From Thermoplasmata archaeon (lineage in GTDB: Archaea > Thermoplasmatota > Thermoplasmata > Lutacidiplasmatales > UBA184): DNA of 14,736 bases. The DNA lies in assembly GCA_030043865.1 (NCBI GenBank), contig JASHWZ010000120.1, positions 1-14,736 on the forward strand, read 5' to 3'. A model generated the notes under the pieces. That model was not told the DNA's origin. It ran no database searches and saw nothing but the letters and a program-made list of their open reading frames with translations. Below are positions 8,886 to 14,736 of this stretch, piece by piece. Position 1 is the first letter of the stretch. Each line of letters starts with the position of its first letter. Position numbers and translations under genes: made by a program.

Positions 8886-9671
8886 GTGCGTTCGATCGTC
8901 GCGGTGACCGAGCGGGTCGTGGAGACCCCGTCCACGGTCACGCTGCGCTTCCCGTTCGCGGGGCCGGCCGAGCCCGGCCAATTCGTGATGGTCTGGTTCC
9001 CGGGGGACGACGAGCTCCCGATGTCGCTCTCCTACACGTCGGGGGAATCGAAGGGCGTGACGATCAAGGCGATGGGCGACACCAGCCGTCGCGTCCAGTC
9101 GATGGCGGCGGGCGACCGGGTCGGGATCCGGGGTCCGTACGGGAACCGGTTCGACCTCGCGCCCCACCGCATCCTGGTGGTCGGCGGAGGGTCCGGTTCG
9201 GCCGTGCTCGCCCCCGCGGCGGAAGCGGCGATCGGCCGGGGGGCCGAGGTTACCGCGGCTCTCGGGGCGACACAGGCGCGGGAGCTATTGTTCCGCGAAC
9301 GGTTCGCGGGGATGGGGGCCCGGGTCGAGGTTGCGACCGACGACGGCTCCGACGGCACGCGGGGGTTCGTGACGACGGTGGCGGAGCGACTGCTCGCGAC
9401 CGAGCCGTTCGACGCTGTCTGGACGTGCGGGCCCGAGGTGATGATGCGCAAGGTCGCGGTCGCGGCCGAACCCCGGCACGTTCCGGTCTACTGCTCGGTC
9501 GAGCGGCACATGAAGTGCGCGCTCGGCATGTGCGACGCCTGCGCGCTCGGCCCGTACCACGTCTGCGTCGACGGACCGGTCTTCCCCGCCGAGCGGCTCC
9601 TGCCGCTCCCCGAGTTCTCGCGCTCGCACCGGGACCCGTCGGGCCGTCGGGTCCCGTTCGGCGCGCGCTGA
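8886..9671 (+). CDS. pyrK: Dihydroorotate dehydrogenase electron-transfer subunit PyrK (FAD, 2Fe-2S)
   Basis: The 261-residue protein belongs to the ferredoxin-reductase family and passes electrons from PyrD's FMN through a [2Fe-2S] cluster and FAD to NAD+. Order of features: a beta-barrel FAD domain (1-90) with PGQFVMVWFPG (30-40) and the PMSLSY (45-50) flavin motif, a nucleotide-binding Rossmann half opening with HRILVVGGGSGSAVLAP (94-110), WTCGPEVMMRKV (179-190), then the cluster motif with C211, C216, C219 and C227 (C-x4-C-x2-C-x7-C) in RHMKCALGMCDACALGPYHV. All four ligands are present, so the cluster should form. GTG 8886 gives the family N-terminus and lies 24 nt from TATATC; an upstream extension would run into pyrD. 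Position after pyrD supports PyrK over a sulfhydrogenase gamma subunit, which shares the fold. Confidence 0.93.
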   Translation: MRSIVAVTERVVETPSTVTLRFPFAGPAEPGQFVMVWFPGDDELPMSLSYTSGESKGVTIKAMGDTSRRVQSMAAGDRVGIRGPYGNRFDLAPHRILVVGGGSGSAVLAPAAEAAIGRGAEVTAALGATQARELLFRERFAGMGARVEVATDDGSDGTRGFVTTVAERLLATEPFDAVWTCGPEVMMRKVAVAAEPRHVPVYCSVERHMKCALGMCDACALGPYHVCVDGPVFPAERLLPLPEFSRSHRDPSGRRVPFGAR

Positions 9672-9698
9672 ACGTCGCTCGCGCGGCGTCGGCGCGCG

Positions 9699-9718
9699 CC
9701 GGAGTCGCTCCGGACTCC
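9699..9718. repeat. Overlapping inverted repeats upstream of the pyrG TATA box
   Basis: Two mutually exclusive perfect 6-bp inverted repeats share this stretch: CCGGAG-TCG-CTCCGG (9699-9713) and GGAGTC/GACTCC (9701-9706 with 9713-9718). They end 5 nt before the CTTTATGG box at 9724, where an operator or upstream activator site would sit. They lie 28 nt after the pyrK stop but no T-tract follows, so a terminator is less likely. GC richness makes chance pairing possible. Confidence 0.35.
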
Positions 9719-9723
9719 ACAGC

Positions 9724-9731
9724 CTTTATGG
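9724..9731 (+). promoter_or_regulatory. TATA box for the pyrG-aspS-mcm operon
   Basis: CTTTATGG is centred about 38 nt upstream of the pyrG ATG, predicting a leader of about 12 nt. GGAG at 9754-9757, 7 nt before the ATG, would be the ribosome-binding site in that leader. No other AT-rich box is seen ahead of aspS or mcm. Confidence 0.5.
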
Positions 9732-9764
9732 CAACGACCCACTACGACTCCGCGGAGTTCGGGG

Positions 9765-11399
9765 ATGAAGGTCATTGCGGTCAGCGGCGGCGTCATCTCC
9801 GGGCTCGGGAAGGGGATCACCACCTCCTCGCTCGGGCGCCTCCTGAAGGCGCGCGGGATCCCGGTCACGATCGTCAAGATCGACCCGTATCTCAACGTCG
9901 ATGCGGGCACGATGAACCCGTACCAGCACGGCGAGGTGTTCGTGCTGGACGACGGGACCGAGGCCGACCTCGACCTCGGGAACTACGAGCGGTTCCTCGG
10001 ACAGAGCCTGGTCGGAACGCACAACCTGACGACGGGGAAGATCTACCGTGCGGTCATCGAGAAGGAGCGCCACGGTGACTACCTCGGGAACACCGTGCAG
10101 ATCATCCCCCACGTGACGGGGGAGATCAAGCGCACGATCCGCGAGGTGGCGCAGGCTGCCGGCGCGGAGGTCGTGCTCGTCGAGGTCGGCGGAACGGTCG
10201 GCGACATCGAGTCGATGCCGTTCCTCGAGGCGCTCCGCGAGCTCTCCTACGAGCTCGGCGAGGGCCACATGGCGTTCGTCCACACGACGCTCGTTCCGGT
10301 CGTCGGTCCGGTCGGCGAGGCGAAGACGAAGCCGACGCAGCACTCGGTCCGCGAGCTCCGGGCGATCGGGATCCGCCCGAACCTCATCATCGCGCGCGGG
10401 CCGGCCCCCCTCGCCCCGGAGATCAAGACCAAGATCTCGCTCTTCTGCGACGTGCCGCCCGAGGCCGTGATCTCGGTGCCCGACCAGGCGGTGATCTACG
10501 AGGTCCCGCTCGTTCTCGAGGCGCAGGGCGTCGGCCCGCTCCTCTCCCGGCTCCTCAGCCTGCCGGACCGGCCGCCCGACCACACCGCCTGGAAGGAGTT
10601 CCTGGCGACGTACCGCCGGGGCGACGGGGCCGTGGAGATTGCGATCGTCGGCAAGTACACCGAGCTCCGGGACGCGTACCTCTCGCACACGGAGGCGTTC
10701 CACCATGTCCAGGGCCATCTCGGCAAGGAGGTGCGTCTCCAGTGGTACGACTCGGAGGATATCCCGAAGAGCCCGGCGCTGCTCGCCCGGCTCGCTCGGG
10801 CGGACGGGATCCTGGTCCCGGGCGGGTTCGGCGCGCGCGGGGTCGAGGGGAAGATCCGGGCGATCCAGATCGCGCGGACCACCGGGATCCCGTACCTCGG
10901 GATCTGCTACGGGTTCCAGATGCAGGCGGTCGAGTTCGCGCGGAACGTGCTCGGCCTGGACCGCGCGAACACCACCGAGGTCGACGCCGGCACCTCGGAC
11001 CCGGTCGTCTGCCTCCTCGAGCAGCAGCGCACGCTGAGCGACCTCGGAGGCACGATGCGGCTCGGGGCCCAGCGGGTCGTGCTGACCCCGGGGTCGCGGG
11101 TCGCCGAGGTCTACGGGCGCACGGAGGTCTGGGAGCGGCACCGGCACCGCTACGAGATCAACCCGGAGTACTTCGACCGGTTCCGGGCGCACGGCCTCGC
11201 GATCACCGGGATGAGCGTCGACGGGCGCGTCGAGGCGCTCGAGGTCCCGGCGCACCCGTTCTTCGTGGGCGTCCAGTTCCACCCCGAGTTCCTCTCGCGG
11301 CCGGAGTCGCCGCATCCCTTGTTCCTGGGCCTCGTCCGAGCCGCGCTCGCTCGTCAGGAGGTCGCGACCGGTGTCGCCGCCCCGCCGACTGTCGCGTGA
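9765..11399 (+). CDS. pyrG: CTP synthase
   Basis: The 544-residue enzyme converts UTP to CTP using ATP and glutamine-derived ammonia, the last step of de novo CTP supply. The synthase half (1-265) opens with the P-loop-like GGVISGLGKGITTSSLG (8-24), KIDPYLNVDAGTMNPYQHGE (38-57), and the Mg/UTP regions EVGGTVGDIESMPF (140-153) and TKPTQHSVRELR (188-199). The glutaminase half (about 290-530) has the oxyanion-side PGGFGARG (352-359), nucleophile C381 in LGICYGFQMQ, and the His506/Glu508 dyad in VQFHPEF, so the triad is complete. The domain order and length are those of normal PyrG. ATG 9765 begins MKVIAVSGG, matching family N-termini. It leads a tight operon: its last 29 nt overlap the start of aspS and contain the aspS ribosome-binding site just upstream. 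The last 12 residues are a short variable tail. Confidence 0.97.
   Translation: MKVIAVSGGVISGLGKGITTSSLGRLLKARGIPVTIVKIDPYLNVDAGTMNPYQHGEVFVLDDGTEADLDLGNYERFLGQSLVGTHNLTTGKIYRAVIEKERHGDYLGNTVQIIPHVTGEIKRTIREVAQAAGAEVVLVEVGGTVGDIESMPFLEALRELSYELGEGHMAFVHTTLVPVVGPVGEAKTKPTQHSVRELRAIGIRPNLIIARGPAPLAPEIKTKISLFCDVPPEAVISVPDQAVIYEVPLVLEAQGVGPLLSRLLSLPDRPPDHTAWKEFLATYRRGDGAVEIAIVGKYTELRDAYLSHTEAFHHVQGHLGKEVRLQWYDSEDIPKSPALLARLARADGILVPGGFGARGVEGKIRAIQIARTTGIPYLGICYGFQMQAVEFARNVLGLDRANTTEVDAGTSDPVVCLLEQQRTLSDLGGTMRLGAQRVVLTPGSRVAEVYGRTEVWERHRHRYEINPEYFDRFRAHGLAITGMSVDGRVEALEVPAHPFFVGVQFHPEFLSRPESPHPLFLGLVRAALARQEVATGVAAPPTVA
11356..11362 (+). promoter_or_regulatory. Strong Shine-Dalgarno site for aspS inside pyrG
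   Basis: AGGAGGT lies 8 nt upstream of the aspS GTG at 11371, within the pyrG coding sequence. It fixes the aspS start inside pyrG and indicates leadered, operon-type translation of aspS. Confidence 0.7.
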
Positions 11400-12681
11400 G
11401 CTCCTCGAGCTGGACGGCGCGACCGTCCGGATCGCGGGCCACCTCGAGGAGTACCGGGCGCTCGGCGGCGTGGCGTTCGCGCTCGTGCGCGACGTCGCAG
11501 GGACGACCCAGGTCACGCTGAAGAAGGGGACCGCCGACCCGGCGTTCTTCACCCTGCTCGCGGAGCTGCCCCGGGAATCGGTGGTCGAGGTCGAGGGGAC
11601 GCCGCGGCGCTCGGAGAAGTCGCACCGCGGCGTCGAGCTGTTCCCGACCGCCGTCCGCGTGCTGTCGCGCGCCCAGGTCCCGCTCCCGCTCGGGGTGGTC
11701 GACAAGGTCGGCGCCGACCTCGACACCCGGTTCAACCACCGGGTCCTCGACCTGCGGAAACCCGCGGTCCGGGCCGTCTTCGAGCTGCGCGCGGCCGTGC
11801 TCGACGGCTTCCGCCGGGCGTTCACCGAGCGGGGGTTCCGCGAGGTCGAGACCCCGAAGCTCCTGCGCCAGGGGGCGGAGGGCGGGGCGACGTTGTTCCG
11901 CGTCGACTACTTCGAGCGCCCGGCCTATCTCGCGCAGAGCCCACAGCTGTACAAGCAGATGCTGATCGGCGCCGGCTTCGAGCGGGTCTTCGAGATCGCC
12001 CCAGCGTTCCGCGCGGAACCGTCGGACACCGTGCGCCACCTGACGGAGTTCACCAGCCTCGACGCCGAGATGGGCTACATCGAGGGCGCGGAGGAGCTCC
12101 GGTCGACCCTCGAGAGCGTGGTGGCGGAGACCCTGCGCTACGCCCGGGACCGCCTCGGCGCGCACGGGAACCCGCTCGCCGACACGATCCCCGTCGCGAC
12201 GACCCCGTTCCCTCGGATTCCGTTCGCGACCTGCGAGGAGTGGTTGGGCCGGCCCGGCGCCGAGCAGGACCTCGGGACCGAGGACGAGAAGATCCTCGGG
12301 GCCCGAGCGATGCAGGAGTTCGGCAGCCCGTTCTACTTCCTCACGGACTTCCCGACGGCGGTGAAGGCCCAGACGTTCTACGCGGCGCGTCGGGACGACA
12401 ACCCGAAGCTCACGGGGTACTTCGACCTCGACTTCCGGGGCGTGGAGATGGCGAGCGGCGGCCCCCGCGAGCACCGCCTCCCCGAGCTCGAGCGGAACCT
12501 GGAGAGCGCCGGCTTCGACCCCGCGAACTTCGCCGGGTACCTCGAGGCGTTCCGGTACGGGATGCCGCCGCACGGCGGCTGGGGGTTCGGGGTCGACCGA
12601 TTCGTCTGGGCGCTCGCAGGGCTCGGCAATATACGGGAGGCCCGCCTCTTCCCCCGCGACCGGTACCGACTCGAGCCGTGA
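11371..12681 (+). CDS. aspS: Aspartyl-tRNA synthetase (archaeal type)
   Basis: This 436-residue class IIb synthetase charges tRNA with aspartate. An N-terminal OB-fold anticodon-binding domain (about 15-100) precedes the catalytic core. Motif 1 lies around FREVETPKLL (147-156), followed by EGGATLFRVDYFERPAYLAQSP; motif 2 is FEIAPAFRAEPSDTVRHLTE and FTSLDAEM; motif 3 is GGWGFGVDRFVWAL with the closing IREARLFPRDRYRLEP, which is the archaeal/eukaryotic AspRS signature. The length matches archaeal AspRS and lacks the large insertion of bacterial forms. Asparaginyl-tRNA synthetase is the main alternative; the PRDRxRLxP ending argues for AspRS. Whether it discriminates tRNA-Asp from tRNA-Asn cannot be settled by eye. 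GTG 11371 follows AGGAGGT and overlaps pyrG by 29 nt. mcm starts 16 nt after its stop. Confidence 0.93.
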   Translation: MSPPRRLSRELLELDGATVRIAGHLEEYRALGGVAFALVRDVAGTTQVTLKKGTADPAFFTLLAELPRESVVEVEGTPRRSEKSHRGVELFPTAVRVLSRAQVPLPLGVVDKVGADLDTRFNHRVLDLRKPAVRAVFELRAAVLDGFRRAFTERGFREVETPKLLRQGAEGGATLFRVDYFERPAYLAQSPQLYKQMLIGAGFERVFEIAPAFRAEPSDTVRHLTEFTSLDAEMGYIEGAEELRSTLESVVAETLRYARDRLGAHGNPLADTIPVATTPFPRIPFATCEEWLGRPGAEQDLGTEDEKILGARAMQEFGSPFYFLTDFPTAVKAQTFYAARRDDNPKLTGYFDLDFRGVEMASGGPREHRLPELERNLESAGFDPANFAGYLEAFRYGMPPHGGWGFGVDRFVWALAGLGNIREARLFPRDRYRLEP

Positions 12682-12697
12682 GGGAGACGACGATTCC

Positions 12698-14736
12698 ATG
12701 GCCGCGATCCGACGGACCCTGCCCGCGCCGCCCGAGCTCCAGAGCCGGTGGGCGTCCGTGCTGGAGGAGTCCGGGCGCCGGCCCGAGATCCTCGCGCTGA
12801 GCGACCGGTATCCCGAGGAGCGCTCGCTCGTCGTCCCGTTCCTCGACATCGACCGGACCGACACCTCCCTCGCCGACGTGCTGCTCGAGAAGCCGGAGGA
12901 GGTCATCGACGCCGGCCAGCGCGCGATGCGCGAGCTCCTGCCCGTCGCCGACCCCGAGGCGGTGGGGCTCCGGCTGCGCGTGATCGGGCTCCCGGCGACC
13001 GCGCACCGGGTGATCCGAGAGATCCGGGAGAGCGACCTCAACCGACTGATCGCCCTCGACGGGATCGTCCGCCGCGTCACCGAGGTGCGCCCGCAGATCC
13101 GCGATGCGGTGTTCCAGTGCGTCGCGTGCCGGACCGAGTTCCACGAACCACAGGACGAGGCGTCGATGGTGTTCCACGAGCCGCTCGAGTGTCCCGAGTC
13201 CCAAGGGGGCTGCGGGAAAGCGCTCGGCCGGACCCGGTTCCGTCTCCTGCCGGAGAAATCGACGTTCGTCGACGCCCAGCGGATCGAGGTCCAGGAAAAC
13301 CCCGAGACCCTGAAGCACGGGGCGCACCCCCAGGGCCTTGCCGTGATGCTGACCGAGGACCTCGCGGGCAAGGTCCTGCCCGGCAACCGGGTCGTCCTGA
13401 ACGGCGAGCTGAAGAGCTTCCAGCGCGCGGGCGGCGGGCGCGGCGGCGCCGCCCGGCCGGCGACGTTCGACCTCCTCGTGCTCGGCAAGTCGGTCGAGTG
13501 GAAGCAGCGCGAGTACGACGAGATCGAGATCACGCCCGAGGAGGAGCGCCTGTTCCTCGGCTTCCGCGGCGACCCGACGGTCGTCGACAAGATCGTGATG
13601 TCGTTGGCCCCGACCATCAAGGGCATGGAGGAGGAGAAGGAGGCGATCGCCCTCCAGCTGTTCGGCGGCGTGGAGAAACGCCACCCCGACGGGGTCCGCG
13701 TCCGCGGCGACATCCACATCCTCCTGGTCGGCGACCCCGGGGTCGCGAAGAGCCAGCTCCTCCGCTACATCGCGGAGGTCGCGCCGCGCGGCATCTACAC
13801 GAGCGGCAAGGGCGCGACCGCCGCCGGCCTCACCGCCGCCGCCGTGAAGGACGACTTCGCGGGGGGCCGGTGGGTGCTCGAGGCCGGGATGCTGGTCCTC
13901 GCGGACGGGGGCATGGCGGTGATCGACGAGCTCGATAAGATGACGCCCGAGGACCGCTCGGCGATGCACGAGGTCCTCGAGCAGGGCAGCGCGTCGATCG
14001 CGAAGGCCGGCATCACGGCGACGCTGAACGCGCGGTGCCCCGTGCTGGCGGCCGCCAATCCGAAGTGGGGCCGCTTCACGAGCGACCGGACGATCTCCGA
14101 GCAGATCGACCTCCCGCCGACCCTCCTCTCGCGGTTCGACGCGATCTTCTCGATCAAGGACCTGCCGAACCAGGACCGGGACCGCCGGCTCGCCGACGGC
14201 ATCCTCGCGTCCCACCGGGAGGGCGAGGCCCGGGTCTACGCCGGAACCGAGGGCGCCGGCGCGAGCGGCGCGCCGTTTCCCCCGGACCTGCTGATGAAGT
14301 ACATCGCCTTCGCCCGTCGGACCGTCCGCCCGGTGCTGTCGGACGCCGCCCTCGCCGCTCTCTCCGAGTACTACGTGAAGGTCCGCTCGCAGGGCGAGGA
14401 ACCGAACGCGCCCGTGCCGATCACCGCGCGGCAGCTCGAGGCGCTCGTCCGGTTCAGCGAGGCGGCCGCGAAAGCGCGCCTCTCGAACGAAGTCAGCGTG
14501 GAGGACGCGCAGCGCGCGATCCAGATCATGCAGAACTTCCTGCGGCGCGTCGCGATGACGGAGACCGGCAAGCTCGACGTCGACCTCGTCCAGTCGGGCG
14601 TGAGCCACAGCCAGCGCGAGCGCCTCGACATCGTGATGCGCGTGATGCAGGAGCTCCAGGAGCGCGCCGAGGGGGCGTTCTCGGTCGAGGAGTACGTCGA
14701 GGCGGCCGAACGGGCCGGGGTGCCGAAGAACCGGGC
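12698..14736 (+). CDS. mcm: Replicative DNA helicase MCM (partial, C-terminus beyond window)
   Basis: The frame is open to the right edge, giving 679 codons of the archaeal MCM, the hexameric 3'-5' helicase of the replication fork. N-terminal A domain (about 1-100), zinc-binding segment with C141/C144 and C165/C172, OB-fold with N-terminal hairpin at about 230-270, then AAA+ core: Walker A GDPGVAKS (345-352), Walker B AVIDELDK (407-414), sensor-1 Asn454 in AAANP, and arginine finger R479 in LLSRFD. The start of a winged-helix tail is seen at about 640-679. There is no intein at Walker A. The hairpin region contains a glycine-rich RAGGGRGGAARPA (243-255). ATG 12698 follows GGGAG at 12682-12686 and lies 16 nt after aspS, so it is the third gene of the pyrG operon. 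Only the last residues are missing. Confidence 0.95.
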   Translation, partial: MAAIRRTLPAPPELQSRWASVLEESGRRPEILALSDRYPEERSLVVPFLDIDRTDTSLADVLLEKPEEVIDAGQRAMRELLPVADPEAVGLRLRVIGLPATAHRVIREIRESDLNRLIALDGIVRRVTEVRPQIRDAVFQCVACRTEFHEPQDEASMVFHEPLECPESQGGCGKALGRTRFRLLPEKSTFVDAQRIEVQENPETLKHGAHPQGLAVMLTEDLAGKVLPGNRVVLNGELKSFQRAGGGRGGAARPATFDLLVLGKSVEWKQREYDEIEITPEEERLFLGFRGDPTVVDKIVMSLAPTIKGMEEEKEAIALQLFGGVEKRHPDGVRVRGDIHILLVGDPGVAKSQLLRYIAEVAPRGIYTSGKGATAAGLTAAAVKDDFAGGRWVLEAGMLVLADGGMAVIDELDKMTPEDRSAMHEVLEQGSASIAKAGITATLNARCPVLAAANPKWGRFTSDRTISEQIDLPPTLLSRFDAIFSIKDLPNQDRDRRLADGILASHREGEARVYAGTEGAGASGAPFPPDLLMKYIAFARRTVRPVLSDAALAALSEYYVKVRSQGEEPNAPVPITARQLEALVRFSEAAAKARLSNEVSVEDAQRAIQIMQNFLRRVAMTETGKLDVDLVQSGVSHSQRERLDIVMRVMQELQERAEGAFSVEEYVEAAERAGVPKNR

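Noticed and set aside
7847..8941. An N-terminal extension of ClpB by about 365 codons
   Set aside because: The upstream frame runs antisense through pyrD and past the promoter; the ClpB family N-terminus begins at the GTG at 7846.
9726..11825. A 699-codon minus-strand frame opposite pyrG and aspS
   Set aside because: Antisense shadow; the plus strand has complete pyrG and aspS with intact catalytic residues.
13730..13850. Intein in MCM at the Walker A site
   Set aside because: GDPGVAKS runs straight into the next helix with no insertion.
11203..14608. Long minus-strand frames opposite aspS and mcm
   Set aside because: Antisense shadows with compositional bias only; the plus-strand genes explain the region.

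Overview
The window reads as a very GC-rich archaeal chromosome segment carrying ordinary housekeeping genes. Archaeal identity rests on the proteasome-activating nucleotidase PAN, an archaeal L10e ribosomal protein, pantoate kinase (archaeal CoA pathway), an archaeal-type AspRS, a single-gene MCM helicase and TATA-box promoters 25-28 nt ahead of many start codons. The gene mix, with a full-length bacterial-type ClpB beside PAN and a SelB-like protein, suggests a euryarchaeal-grade lineage, perhaps a high-GC member of Thermoplasmatota. That placement is inference and needs a tree. Thirteen genes are supported, the first and last cut by the window edges. GTG starts (7) slightly outnumber ATG starts (6). 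I see no rRNA, tRNA, CRISPR array, insertion sequence, intein or integration site, and no gene-free stretch longer than 300 bases.

Layout. 1-378 (-): zinc-ribbon protein with a Pro/Ala-rich tail, cut at the left edge. 539-1003 (+): universal stress protein, whose 3' end overlaps by 17 nt that of rpl10e (987-1490, -). 1544-2461 (-): pantoate kinase, divergent from PAN (2559-3764, +) across a palindromic TATA box. 3848-4288 (+): glyoxalase-like VOC protein, convergent with a two-gene minus-strand operon: clpB (5237-7846) followed, with a 4-nt overlap, by a SelB-like translation-factor homologue with a dead-looking GTPase domain (4305-5240). clpB is divergent from pyrD (7901-8821, +), and both seem to use one TATA-like box midway between their starts. 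Then pyrK (8886-9671), pyrG (9765-11399), aspS (11371-12681) and mcm (12698 to the right edge), all plus strand.

How the genes work together. pyrD and pyrK form the electron-transferring dihydroorotate dehydrogenase and pyrG makes CTP, so 7.9-11.4 kb is a pyrimidine block. pyrG, aspS and mcm are packed as an operon: aspS starts inside pyrG behind a strong Shine-Dalgarno sequence, and mcm follows after 16 nt. PAN (unfolding for the 20S proteasome), ClpB (disaggregation), the stress protein and the SelB-like factor give the left half a protein-quality-control flavour. The item most worth experiment is the clpB/SelB-like pair. I found no wholly new system such as a defence island.
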